From Bacillota bacterium (GTDB lineage Bacteria; Bacillota; Clostridia; Peptostreptococcales; Anaerovoracaceae): a DNA stretch of 64,000 bases. A program made the position numbers and the translations under genes. A model generated the notes under the pieces. That model had not been told where the DNA came from and did not search any database. It saw only the letters and a program-made list of their open reading frames with translations. The DNA lies in the NCBI GenBank assembly GCA_017626845.1, contig JAGAHX010000035.1, positions 40,517 to 104,516 on the forward strand, written 5' to 3'. Below, one piece after another: positions 18,615-27,195 of this stretch (its first letter is position 1; the number at the start of each line of letters is the position of its first letter).

Positions 18615-19586
18615 CTACTTTTGTACCAGGTGGCAGCTGGCAAGATGGCCCGGCTCGACTTCGATCATATCCTGTTTGTCGTAGCAGACATCCGTCGCAA
18701 ACTGGCACCTGGTCCGGAACCGGCAGCCGGAAGGAGGATCCACAGGGCTCGGGATCTCACCCTCTAACAGGATGCGCTCGGAATTACCATGCCGCCCAAC
18801 CTTCGGCACAGCAGAGAGCAGCGCTTTCGTATATGGATGTACGGGATTGCCGTATATTTGATCAACAGAACCGATCTCAACAAGTTGACCGAGATACATG
18901 ATCGCGACTCTGTCGCAAATATGCTCCACTACGCTCAAGTCGTGTGAAATGAACAGATAGGTCAATCCGAGCTGATCCTGCAGTTCTTCCAAAAGATTCA
19001 GAACTTGTGCTCTTACGGAAACGTCCAATGCAGAGACAGGTTCATCGCAAATCAGCAGTTTCGGATTTGTCGCAATTGCTCTTGCGATAACAATTCTCTG
19101 CCGCTGACCGCCGGAGAATTCATGCGGATAACGATCCACATACGACCGATCCAGGCCGACCATATCCAAAAGTTCATAAATGCGGTTTAAGCATTCCGCT
19201 TTGTTCTTTGCCTGACCGCTGATAATCATCGGCTCCGCAATGATTTCGCCAACTTTCATGCGGGGATGCAGTGAACTGTACGGATCCTGGAAAACGATCT
19301 GCATCTCATGCCGCAGACTGCGCAGTTCCCCGCCGCGCAATTTCAGCAGATCGATTCCATCGTAAAGGATAGAGCCATCCGTCGGTTCGATGAGCCGAAG
19401 GAGCGTTCTTGCCAAAGTGGATTTTCCGCATCCGGATTCACCCACGATTCCAAGCGTTTCGCCCCGATAAAGCGTAAGGGTAATATCGTCTACGGCCTGC
19501 ACATATCGTTTTTTCTCAAAGAACCAGCCCTTCACGGGAAACCACGTTTTTACGTGATTGGCTTGTAACAGAATATCTTCACTCAT
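18615..19586 (-). CDS. Dipeptide/oligopeptide ABC transporter ATPase (DppF/OppF type)
   Basis: This 323-aa ATPase has Walker [10 protein letters not shown], signature [15 protein letters not shown] and Walker [14 protein letters not shown]. The C-terminal tail [17 protein letters not shown] is the oligopeptide-ATPase extension, whose cysteines often bind an Fe-S cluster. It overlaps the DppD-like gene by 8 bp and is the last gene of the operon. Together the two ATPases power the two permeases at 20590-22385. Confidence 0.95.
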   Translation of the reverse strand: MSEDILLQANHVKTWFPVKGWFFEKKRYVQAVDDITLTLYRGETLGIVGESGCGKSTLARTLLRLIEPTDGSILYDGIDLLKLRGGELRSLRHEMQIVFQDPYSSLHPRMKVGEIIAEPMIISGQAKNKAECLNRIYELLDMVGLDRSYVDRYPHEFSGGQRQRIVIARAIATNPKLLICDEPVSALDVSVRAQVLNLLEELQDQLGLTYLFISHDLSVVEHICDRVAIMYLGQLVEIGSVDQIYGNPVHPYTKALLSAVPKVGRHGNSERILLEGEIPSPVDPPSGCRFRTRCQFATDVCYDKQDMIEVEPGHLASCHLVQK

Positions 19587-20580
19587 TTTTCTGCACCTCG
19601 CCTGTATACCGAAAGCATCTTACCTTATGTCCTTCCTGCAGCGTGGTCAGAGGCGGCTTCTCTGCATGGCACTGTTCCGTTGCATATTCACACCGCGGGG
19701 CAAAGACACAGCCTTTGGGAAAATGACCGGCTTGGGGGACCATACCGGGGATCACGTAAAGCTTTTCCGACCTGGAACCGGGATGAGGAAGAGCATTTAA
19801 CAGACCCATCGTATACGGATGTTTCGGATCTTCAAACAATGTTTCCGTTGAAGCCTCTTCCATGATCTCACCGCAATAGAGCACGACAGCACGTTCGCAC
19901 ATTTCTGAAACAACGCCGAGGTCATGTGTAATAAATGCAATCGCAGTACCCGTCTCATCACGGAGTTTGCGCATAAGATCCAAAACCTGCGCCTGAATCG
20001 TCACATCCAGGGCTGTTGTCGGCTCATCGGCGATCAAAAGCTGCGGTTTGCAGGCCAGCGCCATGGCGATCATGACTCTTTGCCGCATGCCGCCGGACAT
20101 TTGGTACGGATAATCGTTGATCCGTTTCTCGGGAAGCGCGACATTTACCATGCGGAGCGCATTGACTGCCGCCTCCGTCGCCTGCTCTTTATTCATCCCC
20201 TGATGCAGACGGAAGACTTCCCGCAATTGGTAGCCGACCGTGAACACCGGGTTTAAGGAGGTCATCGGATCCTGGAAGATCATAGAGATCTCGTTTCCAC
20301 GGATCTCTCTCATACGCTTAACGGATGCCTTCAGAATATCTTCTCCGCGGAACAGGATCTGTCCTTCGATCCTCGCCGGCGGCGATTTCAAAAGGCGCAT
20401 GATGGATAACGCCGTCATGCTTTTCCCGCAGCCGGACTCTCCGACGATGCCAAGCGTCTCACCGGATTTGATAGAGAAACTGATCCCGTTCAGGATCTGG
20501 ATCGTTTCATAGTCATTGTCAAAGAATACTTTCAGATCCTGAATATCAATGACAGTATCGTTCTTGGAGTTAGGAGTCAT
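19579..20580 (-). CDS. Dipeptide/oligopeptide ABC transporter ATPase (DppD/OppD type)
   Basis: This 333-aa ATPase has Walker [10 protein letters not shown], signature [15 protein letters not shown] and Walker [14 protein letters not shown], ending with the oligopeptide-family tail [17 protein letters not shown]. It pairs with the downstream DppF-like ATPase. All catalytic motifs are intact. Nine bases separate it from the DppC-like permease gene. Confidence 0.95.
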   Translation of the reverse strand: MTPNSKNDTVIDIQDLKVFFDNDYETIQILNGISFSIKSGETLGIVGESGCGKSMTALSIMRLLKSPPARIEGQILFRGEDILKASVKRMREIRGNEISMIFQDPMTSLNPVFTVGYQLREVFRLHQGMNKEQATEAAVNALRMVNVALPEKRINDYPYQMSGGMRQRVMIAMALACKPQLLIADEPTTALDVTIQAQVLDLMRKLRDETGTAIAFITHDLGVVSEMCERAVVLYCGEIMEEASTETLFEDPKHPYTMGLLNALPHPGSRSEKLYVIPGMVPQAGHFPKGCVFAPRCEYATEQCHAEKPPLTTLQEGHKVRCFRYTGEVQKNE

Positions 20581-20589
20581 AGATCCTCC

Positions 20590-21426
20590 TTATTTGAGCT
20601 TGGGGTCTAAGATATCGCGGATCCCGTCCCCCATGATCGAAAAGGCCAGTACAGTGATAATAATGGCGATTCCTGCATAGGCGCACTGATGAGGCTGAAC
20701 CATGATCATAGATCGTCCCTCATTGATGACCCCGCCCCAGTTCGGGATACGCGGGTCAAGCCCTACGCCGAGGAAGCTCAGGGATGCCTGCGTTAAAATC
20801 GTGAACCCCAGACCGCTGGTAAACCGGATGATCAACGGAGAAAGGCACAGAGGCAGCACGTATTTGATCATGATCCGAAGGTTCGATGCGCCGGAAGATC
20901 TCGCACATTCAATATGCTCCTTCTCTTTGATCGACAACACCTGCGAGCGGACAAGACGCGCAATACCGGGGAGGTTCACCACAGTCAGACAAATAATCAG
21001 CTTGTCTATGCCCTGTCCCATAACCGTTACCAAAACAATGGCAAGGAGGATCGTGGGAAGCGCATTGATACCCTCAAGCAGCCGCATGATGATCCGATCT
21101 GCCCATTTGTAATAACCGACCAACAAGCCTAACACGGTACCTATGATAATCGCCAGAACATTCACCGTTATGCTGATCAGCAGCGAAGACCTTGAGCCGT
21201 ACACGATCCGTGAGAAAATATCCCGGCCGTAAATATCCGTGCCCATGATATGTTCTTTATCCGGCATCTGATTCATATTGTACATATCCGTTTTCCCCGG
21301 GTCATGTGTTGCGATGAACGGTGCAAAGATCGCAACGAGGAATATACCCAAAAGGACGATTCCGGAAATGATGATTCTCAAATAGCGTTTCAAAAAGGCA
21401 GAACGCTTCATTTTTTTCTTTTCCAT
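20590..21426 (-). CDS. Peptide ABC transporter permease (DppC type)
   Basis: This 278-aa integral membrane protein has about six helices: an N-terminal helix (IISGIVLLGIFLVAIFAPF) and the BPD_transp_1 core with an EKEHIECARSSGASNLRIM EAA-loop that contacts the ATPases. The ATG at 21426 has GAGGTG upstream; a GTG nine bases earlier is the alternative. It forms the membrane channel with the DppB-like protein. Confidence 0.93.
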   Translation of the reverse strand: MEKKKMKRSAFLKRYLRIIISGIVLLGIFLVAIFAPFIATHDPGKTDMYNMNQMPDKEHIMGTDIYGRDIFSRIVYGSRSSLLISITVNVLAIIIGTVLGLLVGYYKWADRIIMRLLEGINALPTILLAIVLVTVMGQGIDKLIICLTVVNLPGIARLVRSQVLSIKEKEHIECARSSGASNLRIMIKYVLPLCLSPLIIRFTSGLGFTILTQASLSFLGVGLDPRIPNWGGVINEGRSMIMVQPHQCAYAGIAIIITVLAFSIMGDGIRDILDPKLK

Positions 21427-21437
21427 GGCGTTCACCT

Positions 21438-22385
21438 CTAATCCAGTTCGATCCGCGGATCGAGAAGCTTATAGATAATATCCAACAGGATGTTGGTGAA
21501 AATAAAGATAATTGCGATAAACAGAATGATCGCCTGCTCCTGGGGATAATCCCTTCGCATCAGCGAATCATATGCTAATTTTCCCATGCCCGGGATATTG
21601 AAAACCGATTCAATGACGGTTGCGCCGCCGAGCATGCCGGCGATGGAAAAGCCGATCGTTGTTACGACCGGGGCGAGAGAATTCTTCAGAGCATGCACAT
21701 AATGCACTTTTCCTTCCGTCAAGCCCTTAGCCCTGGCGGTGCGGATATAGTCGTTATTCAGAACGTCCAGCATCGTGGAGCGCATATATCTGGCGAAGCT
21801 GCTGATATAGGACAGCGCCAAAGAAAACGCAGGCATGGTGAGAGAATAGAGCGCTCCCTTCAAGCCGCCTTGCGCAATAAACGTATAGCCCTGCACCGGG
21901 AACAGACCATGCTGTACGCCGAGATAGAACACCATCATCAGCCCCAGCCAGAAAGCAGGGATCGATAAGCCGAATACCGCGCCGGTCGTCAGGATATAAT
22001 CCAACGCCGAATTGCGTTTGATCGCAGCGATGATTCCTATCGGGATACCGATCACGATCGATATCAGAGACGCATATACCGTCAGTAAGATAGTCGGCTC
22101 CATACGATCACGGATATTGTCAAAGACCGGTTTGTTATTATACAGCGCCGTACCCCATTCACCTTTTAAACTGTCCGTAAGATAATGAATGTACTGCAAA
22201 TGAAGGGGTTCATTTAACCCCATCCGTTCCCGAAGCATTTCGACATCTTCCGGTCTTGCTTCATCTCCCAGTATCTGACGAACCGGGTCGCCGGGGATAA
22301 TCCTCATCATGAAAAAGACCAACGTGAGGACGATAAAGAGAACTGGTATTGCAGAAAGCAGTCTTTTTACGGTAAATCTAAGCAT
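21438..22385 (-). CDS. Peptide ABC transporter permease (DppB type)
   Basis: This 315-aa membrane protein begins MLRFTVKRLLSAIPVLFIVL, the standard DppB first helix, followed by RIIPGDPV and the EAA loop YIRTARAKGLTEGKVHYVHA. The gene is separated from the binding-protein gene by a hairpin at 22415-22446, which may set the ratio of binding protein to permease. Confidence 0.95.
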   Translation of the reverse strand: MLRFTVKRLLSAIPVLFIVLTLVFFMMRIIPGDPVRQILGDEARPEDVEMLRERMGLNEPLHLQYIHYLTDSLKGEWGTALYNNKPVFDNIRDRMEPTILLTVYASLISIVIGIPIGIIAAIKRNSALDYILTTGAVFGLSIPAFWLGLMMVFYLGVQHGLFPVQGYTFIAQGGLKGALYSLTMPAFSLALSYISSFARYMRSTMLDVLNNDYIRTARAKGLTEGKVHYVHALKNSLAPVVTTIGFSIAGMLGGATVIESVFNIPGMGKLAYDSLMRRDYPQEQAIILFIAIIFIFTNILLDIIYKLLDPRIELD

Positions 22386-22414
22386 TGATGTGCTCCTTTA
22401 TCGGTTTCTGCAAT

Positions 22415-22446
22415 TTGCGGCAACACGCAAAAGCATGTTGCCGCAA
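22415..22446 (-). other. Strong intra-operon hairpin between binding-protein and permease genes
   Basis: TTGCGGCAACA (22415-22425) and TGTTGCCGCAA (22436-22446) form a perfect 11-bp stem without a following U-run. Such hairpins after solute-binding-protein genes commonly protect the upstream mRNA from 3' decay; that role is inferred. Confidence 0.75.
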
Positions 22447-22470
22447 GAACAAAGAATTATAAACTGTACG

Positions 22471-24108
22471 CTATTTTACGAAATAGCTGTTCCAATAATA
22501 CGTTGTCGTACCTTCAGAATTGAGTTCGAGATTGCCTGCGGTGAACTTGTTCGTAATAGCCGTGCAGAATCCGATCCAGGGGACCTCATCAGCAAGCAGT
22601 TCGCAGAATTCCTTATAAGCTTCGATACTCTCGGGGGAGCCGGTCTTAGAAGCATACATCCGGTCGAGAAGCTCTGTCTTCTTGTCGTTAGTCCACCAGC
22701 CGCCGAACGTTCCGGTTACCATGGAAACGCACTCAAGCGGATTGGCAAGAGCTTTCTGGTTCTCCCAGGAACCGATATCAAAGCCGGATGCAGGATCCGC
22801 TCTCAGGCCGCTGTGAGAACCGCTGTCAACCGTCCAGAGTCTGACGTTAATGCCGATCTCTTCGAGCTGCGGGATGATCGCCATAGCCTGTCTGTAGAAA
22901 GCCGTGTCTGCAGAAGCGAGCAGAACAACCTCTTCTCCGTCATATCCGGACTCGGCCAGATACTTCCTGGCAAGTTCTTTATCTGCGATATTCCACTCAG
23001 TGGTCTCGATGATATCGTTGTAGTAATCGACTGCTTCCTTAGCGATGGGGCTGCTGTCAAGATAGAACCGCGTCTCATCGCCGTTGAAAATGCTGAGCGC
23101 GACAGCCTTCATATCGAGGGCGGCTCTGACAGCCTTGCGGAAGTTGACGTTCTGAACGATGGAATCCTTATTGTCTTCGGAGAGGTTGAAGAAAATAGCG
23201 TGGGTCCACTGATTGTACAGAGGCACCCGCTTGATACCAAGTTGCTCTGCATAGGGCTGCATCGCGGGCAGAACATCGCCAACATGATAATCGCCTGCAA
23301 TGATGCCGGCCGTCTCAGACGCCTGATCCGTGTTCATCGCATACTTAATGGAATCCAGATAAGCGTGGCGCGGAGAAGCTGCACCGGGGCCGCCGGGCTC
23401 TACGATATCGTAGTTTTCATTCCGTACCATCTTGATCTCCACATCGGGATTATAGGTTTCCAGAACATAGGCGCCGCTGCCGATTACATCGTTAGTGTCC
23501 GTGATCTGCTCGGTTCCGTACTTTTCGCAGATCTCTTTCGGCATGATATAGGCAGGACCTCTCACATCGCCCAACTGAGTCAGGAATAACGGGCTGAACG
23601 TGTTAAAGGTGATGGTCGCGGTGTCTCCGTCGATCGTCATGTCTTCGACATAATTCATGACGCTTTCGCCGAAGGCGCCGCCGATCGCTGCCAGTCTTTC
23701 ATAAGATGCCACGACGTCTTCGATCGTGATCTTCTCTCCGTTGGAGAAGCGACGGTCTTTAACCGTCAGTTTTAAGGTAAGACCGTCATCGGAGTAGTCA
23801 TAGTCACATACGAGCGGATAGATCTTTCCGTCGGAACCAACGATGATCGCAGGTTCATAAATCGCTCTCATCCACTGATAATTTGCAGTAAGTTTTCCTG
23901 AATAATGAGCATCCAGGGTGTTAGAAACATAGCCGTTGCAAACGACCAGATCTCCTCCGTACATATCCCCGGTCGCTTCCGGTGTCTCGGTTCCCGTCTG
24001 CGCAGGTTCTGTTGTTTCTGTCGAAGTGTTGCTGGAGCAAGCTGCCAAGAGCATGCTCAGAACTAACAACGTAGCCAGCAGGAACGTAAACTTGCGATTT
24101 CGATACAT
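22471..24108 (-). CDS. Peptide-type ABC transporter substrate-binding lipoprotein (SBP_bac_5)
   Basis: This 545-aa protein has a lipoprotein signal (LVLSMLLAACSSNTS, lipobox LAAC) and the family-5 extracellular solute-binding fold (LTVKDRRFSNGEKITIEDV is the typical signature region). It captures the ligand outside the membrane for the DppBCDF-like transporter. AGGAGG precedes the start. The adjacent M20 amidohydrolase and RidA suggest an N-acylated amino acid, opine or dipeptide as substrate, which the sequence cannot settle. Confidence 0.94.
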   Translation of the reverse strand: MYRNRKFTFLLATLLVLSMLLAACSSNTSTETTEPAQTGTETPEATGDMYGGDLVVCNGYVSNTLDAHYSGKLTANYQWMRAIYEPAIIVGSDGKIYPLVCDYDYSDDGLTLKLTVKDRRFSNGEKITIEDVVASYERLAAIGGAFGESVMNYVEDMTIDGDTATITFNTFSPLFLTQLGDVRGPAYIMPKEICEKYGTEQITDTNDVIGSGAYVLETYNPDVEIKMVRNENYDIVEPGGPGAASPRHAYLDSIKYAMNTDQASETAGIIAGDYHVGDVLPAMQPYAEQLGIKRVPLYNQWTHAIFFNLSEDNKDSIVQNVNFRKAVRAALDMKAVALSIFNGDETRFYLDSSPIAKEAVDYYNDIIETTEWNIADKELARKYLAESGYDGEEVVLLASADTAFYRQAMAIIPQLEEIGINVRLWTVDSGSHSGLRADPASGFDIGSWENQKALANPLECVSMVTGTFGGWWTNDKKTELLDRMYASKTGSPESIEAYKEFCELLADEVPWIGFCTAITNKFTAGNLELNSEGTTTYYWNSYFVK

Positions 24109-24135
24109 AGCTTTCCTCCTTTTCGTTAATGATGA

Positions 24136-24513
24136 CTATTTTAGAACTGCGATCAGTTCTACCTCACATAAAGATTTTCTGGGAAGTTCTTTAACAGCGA
24201 AACAGGATCGGGCAGGCTTTCCGGTAAAATATTCCGCGTAGATCTGGTTGAATGCCGAAAAATGTGCCATATCTGTGAGAAAGCAAGTCGTTTTGATCAC
24301 ATCCTCAAACCCCAACCCCTGATTTTTTAAAATGAGTTTGAGGTTCTCCATGACCTGTCTGGTCTGTGATTCAATCGAATCGCCCTCCAAAGTCCCGGTT
24401 TTAGGATTGACAGGCGTTTGTCCGGATAAGAAAAGAAAGCCGTTTGCTTTCATTCCTTGTGAATACGGACCGATCCCTGGGGGAAATCCGGGGGTGGAGA
24501 TTACTTCAATCAT
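24136..24513 (-). CDS. ridA: RidA-family enamine/imine deaminase
   Basis: This 125-aa protein has the RidA fold and conserved arginine (GKPARSCFAVKELP) and glutamate (CEVELIAVL). RidA proteins hydrolyse reactive enamine or imine intermediates released by PLP enzymes and amino-acid oxidases. It is the first gene behind the promoter at 24592-24620, with GAGGAGGT upstream of its ATG, and leads into the transporter genes. Imine formation during catabolism of the imported compound is a reasonable inference. Confidence 0.93.
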   Translation of the reverse strand: MIEVISTPGFPPGIGPYSQGMKANGFLFLSGQTPVNPKTGTLEGDSIESQTRQVMENLKLILKNQGLGFEDVIKTTCFLTDMAHFSAFNQIYAEYFTGKPARSCFAVKELPRKSLCEVELIAVLK

Positions 24514-24591
24514 AATAACTACCTCCTCTGCATAACACTCAGTGATTGCGGGTCTTACAAGTTGGTAAGAAACAAATGTCTTTCTAAGAAG

Positions 24592-24620
24592 ATAGTATTA
24601 CTTGCAAACTTTTAAGTCAA
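24592..24620 (-). promoter_or_regulatory. Promoter of the ridA-transporter operon
   Basis: On the minus strand TTGACT (24615-24620) and TACTAT (24592-24597) are 17 nt apart, about 80 nt before the ridA start. It implies the transporter genes can be expressed separately from the upstream regulator-amidohydrolase pair. Confidence 0.7.
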
Positions 24621-24692
24621 CAAAATTTTGAATAACTAAAAAAATACTTGAACACGGTGCGCATCATCCCGGCAGCCGCTTTGAAACACGGA

Positions 24693-25895
24693 TCAGTCGT
24701 TGATGTGCGTAAATTCCTCTTTGATCTCTGCGAGGAATTCCGGTTCCGTCATCAGGTCGATGCCGGTGGCGGTGAACGCCTTGATGTACAGCAGCGCTGT
24801 CTCCATGGCTTCATCCGAACCGGCCGCCTCTTCCATATAGGGTGTGTGGATGCCCATCAGGTCGCCCTCCGGGCTGTCTGCGATCTTGCACAGCAGCTGA
24901 ATGCTGGGTACCCGGTAGGATACGTTGCCCAGGTCCGATGCGCCGGGATGGTTTTTGCCATTGAACCAGTAGCAGGGGATCCCCTGTTCTTCCACATAGC
25001 TCGTGGCACGTCTGGAGAGGGTCTGGTTGGAGAACGTGTCCATATAGGCGCCGGTCCCGACCACAAATTCCAATCTGCATCCGGTCGCCATAGCCTGGCC
25101 CTTGCAGATATTTTCGATCTTTTCCACCAGCTCTTCGACGTACTTCTTGCGATTCGCTCTTACGAAGATCTCGCCGCCGGTGTGCTCGTGGATGATGCCG
25201 GGGGTCTTGCCGCCGTCCCGAATGTGGTAGGAGATCCGGGCGTCGTCCTTCGTCTGCTGGCGAAGAAAACCGAGAGCCACATGCGTGAGTTCGATGGCAT
25301 CTAATGCATTTATACCTTCATGGGGTGCAGCACCTGCGTGGGCGCTTTTTCCATAATAATCAACATGAAGTGAATATAAGGCGCAGGAGTTCCAGGAATC
25401 CGTGGCGGTACAGGAGGGATGGGCCATCATGACCACATCCATGTCGTCGAATTTGCCGTCTCTGGCATAATGGACCTTACGTCCTCCCCATTCCTCACCC
25501 GGGGTCCCGTAAACATAGATCTCTCCGCCGTATTTGTCGGCAAATTCTTCCATGGCGAGACCAGAGCCGACGCCGATCATGCAGATGATGTTGTGACCGC
25601 AGGCATGGCCGGGACCGCCGTCCTTACCCATGCCGGGCAAAGCGTCATATTCGGAGCACATAGCGATCTTGGGGCCGGGCTTGCCGCTGCGGTAGACAGC
25701 ACGATATCCTGTAACCACATTATCAAACTCTTCCTCGACCTCCCAGCCGTGCTTTTTGAACAGCTCCACCTGTTTGGCATATGCACCGAACTCCTCCATG
25801 GAAAGCTCAGGATTGTCGTGAACCCAGTGGGCCAGTTCCTTGAGTTCCGGGGCCAGTTTTGCCACAATAGCATCAATTTGCTTTTTATCTTTCAT
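24693..25895 (-). CDS. M20-family amidohydrolase (AbgB-like)
   Basis: This 400-aa metallohydrolase has CSEYDALPG, GHACGHN (metal ligands), GTPGEEWGG and the dimerisation/substrate loop GKSAHAGAAP. M20D enzymes cleave amide bonds of N-acyl amino acids or p-aminobenzoyl-glutamate-like compounds. There is no signal peptide, so it acts on imported substrate in the cytoplasm. It starts 18 bp after the regulator gene. The specific substrate is unknown. Confidence 0.92.
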   Translation of the reverse strand: MKDKKQIDAIVAKLAPELKELAHWVHDNPELSMEEFGAYAKQVELFKKHGWEVEEEFDNVVTGYRAVYRSGKPGPKIAMCSEYDALPGMGKDGGPGHACGHNIICMIGVGSGLAMEEFADKYGGEIYVYGTPGEEWGGRKVHYARDGKFDDMDVVMMAHPSCTATDSWNSCALYSLHVDYYGKSAHAGAAPHEGINALDAIELTHVALGFLRQQTKDDARISYHIRDGGKTPGIIHEHTGGEIFVRANRKKYVEELVEKIENICKGQAMATGCRLEFVVGTGAYMDTFSNQTLSRRATSYVEEQGIPCYWFNGKNHPGASDLGNVSYRVPSIQLLCKIADSPEGDLMGIHTPYMEEAAGSDEAMETALLYIKAFTATGIDLMTEPEFLAEIKEEFTHIND

Positions 25896-25913
25896 AAAAT
25901 AGCCTTTTTCTAT

Positions 25914-26600
25914 TTACGATTCACTGGATTGGTTTAATTTATCGATGCCTTCCAATTCATTTAAATAGTTATAAATCGTAAATTTCGAAACGTTATAATA
26001 CTGCGCGATTACATCTACTGCACGCTGAATCTTAAATGCACCGCGGTCGCGAAGAATCCGAACACCCTCCAGTTTATCTTTTTTATCCATCTGAACGACT
26101 GGAACTCCGACACTCGCAATAGAGTCATTGATCATGCGGATCAAGAGATCATCGATTCCGTCGCCTACTGTAAGATCTGCCTGATAAAGATTCTGTTTCT
26201 CGGAAGTATTTAAGAATTCATCCAAAGCACTTTTAGCAGTCTGAATCTCTGTGATATCGTAGTTGACACAGATCGAGCCTACCACCTTATTATCGGAATT
26301 GCGCATGTAGATCGTACTGGATTTTAACAACTTCCCATCTTTGGTCTGCGTAAGATAGTTGAAAATACCCTTTTTGCTGTCATCGTCGATCTCTGTTCCC
26401 TGCATGATACGAAGACCGATCCCAGTGACGTGATCACCGATTTTTCGGTTTGTAACCTGGCCATTCGTGATTCCCACAATCGTATGAATGTCGCTGCTTT
26501 CATAATCGTGAATCACAAATTCACATTTTGAGCCAAAATGTTCCGCCAGACCCTCAATCAACTCGTTTAATACCGGAAGAATTTCTTTAATATTTTCCAT
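25914..26600 (-). CDS. YheO/DauR-like PAS-HTH transcriptional regulator
   Basis: This 228-aa protein starts MENIKEILPVLNELIEGLAE and has a YheO-like PAS domain (about 10-120, GSKCEFVIHDY and GSICVNYDITE) and a C-terminal HTH (VDVIAQYYNVSKFTIYNYLNEL). DauR-type proteins control amino-acid catabolic genes. The ATG at 26600 is preferred because the in-frame ATG at 26666 lies next to a TATAAT (26650-26655) that looks like the promoter. A palindrome at 26723-26743 may be its operator. It probably regulates the M20-ridA-transporter cluster. Confidence 0.85.
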   Translation of the reverse strand: MENIKEILPVLNELIEGLAEHFGSKCEFVIHDYESSDIHTIVGITNGQVTNRKIGDHVTGIGLRIMQGTEIDDDSKKGIFNYLTQTKDGKLLKSSTIYMRNSDNKVVGSICVNYDITEIQTAKSALDEFLNTSEKQNLYQADLTVGDGIDDLLIRMINDSIASVGVPVVQMDKKDKLEGVRILRDRGAFKIQRAVDVIAQYYNVSKFTIYNYLNELEGIDKLNQSSES

Positions 26601-26722
26601 TTTGTCAACATCCTGTTCTGCGCGTTGCAATAGCCAATTCTTTAAAACCATTATACATGAATTCAACTTTTAAAATATAGTTTTAATTATTAAAAAATTT
26701 GTTTAAAACATTGCCGCTAGAC

Positions 26723-26743
26723 TGGCTAAAACAATTTTAGCCA
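26723..26743. promoter_or_regulatory. Palindrome upstream of the YheO-like regulator
   Basis: TGGCTAAAA (26723-26731) and TTTTAGCCA (26735-26743) are perfect 9-bp inverted repeats around CAA, about 70 bp upstream of the putative -10 of the regulator gene. No U-run follows, so an operator is more likely than a terminator. Confidence 0.55.
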
Positions 26744-26762
26744 TTATTGTATATTCACAGCC

Positions 26763-26793
26763 TTGCGCATTTCCATAATTTATGATATATAAT
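26763..26793 (+). promoter_or_regulatory. Promoter of the antisense antitoxin RNA
   Basis: TTGCGC (26763-26768) and TATATA (26786-26791) are 17 nt apart on the plus strand; the overlapping TATAAT at 26788-26793 is the alternative -10. Start of transcription is expected near 26798. Confidence 0.55.
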
Positions 26794-26820
26794 AATTGTC
26801 TATCATATGTTACCATAGGC

Positions 26821-26861
26821 AAAAAAAGAGATCACCGCTGGTGGGTAGGCGGTGTCACCTC
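26821..26861 (-). terminator. Terminator of the holin-like toxin mRNA
   Basis: Read on the minus strand, GAGGTGACACCGCC pairs with GGCGGTGATCTC-type sequence (26828-26861, with small internal mismatches) and is followed by seven U residues (26821-26827). It ends a toxin transcript of about 245 nt. Confidence 0.75.
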
Positions 26862-26904
26862 TAGAAAACTAGGTAGTAGACAGCCGCTTCACCAGCGGCT
26901 GCCT

Positions 26905-26913
26905 CTATTTTTT
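26905..26913 (+). terminator. U-run end of the antitoxin RNA terminator
   Basis: The hairpin at 26881-26901 continues into CTCTATTTTTT, placing the antitoxin 3' end over the toxin stop codon. Confidence 0.65.
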
Positions 26914-26994
26914 GCGCTTGACCAGCGCAAGGATAACTAAGATAAGCGTCAGCAGTACAATCGTGTACTGGAACAAACCATCGTAAGTTACCAT
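26905..26994 (-). CDS. Putative holin-like toxin peptide (type I toxin)
   Basis: This 29-aa peptide starts MVTYDGLFQYTIVLLTL and ends ILALVKRKK: a short polar start, one hydrophobic membrane helix (about residues 9-25) and a basic tail, as in the putative holin-like toxin family of Firmicutes. The Shine-Dalgarno is very strong (AAAGGGGGG, 27003-27011). The 5' leader has a 6-bp hairpin (27016-27031) just upstream and a CCUCCC run that could pair with the ribosome site, as in other type I toxins whose full-length mRNA is poorly translated. A convergent antisense RNA covers its 3' end. Overproduction would be expected to disturb the membrane. Confidence 0.82.
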   Translation of the reverse strand: MVTYDGLFQYTIVLLTLILVILALVKRKK

Positions 26995-27072
26995 AGAAGC
27001 CACCCCCCTTTCCTGCGCGCATTTCTGCGCGATTCCGGGAGGCAACACCGCCCCAGCGGGATCTCGTAATAA

Positions 27073-27101
27073 ATTTTATTTATTTTTCCTTATTTTGTCA
27101 A
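27073..27101 (-). promoter_or_regulatory. Promoter of the holin-like toxin gene
   Basis: On the minus strand TTGACA (27096-27101) and TAAAAT (27073-27078) are 17 nt apart. Transcription would start near 27066, giving a structured leader of about 70 nt. Confidence 0.82.
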
Positions 27102-27142
27102 TCTCATTTTAACTATTTGCACAGCACAAATTCATTTCACGT

Positions 27143-27172
27143 AAAAAACGGACCTTGAAAAACCAAGGTCCG
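27143..27172 (-). terminator. Terminator of the glutamate-fermentation operon
   Basis: CGGACCTT (27149-27156) and AAGGTCCG (27165-27172) form a perfect 8-bp stem; on the minus strand it is followed by six U residues (27143-27148), 24 nt after the last gene. Confidence 0.9.
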
Positions 27173-27195
27173 CTTCGATATATACTTTGGAATGC

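Larger units (their letters stand above)
26798..26913 (+). ncRNA. Putative type I antitoxin RNA, antisense to the holin-like toxin mRNA
   Basis: A plus-strand transcript from near 26798 would end at a strong terminator (CAGCCGCT 26881-26888, AGCGGCTG 26894-26901, then a T-run 26908-26913), giving about 115 nt. It is complementary to the 3' part of the toxin mRNA including the last codons and its terminator hairpin. This convergent layout matches type I toxin-antitoxin loci of Firmicutes such as txpA/RatA and bsrG/SR4. The RNA itself is predicted, not observed. Confidence 0.7.
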
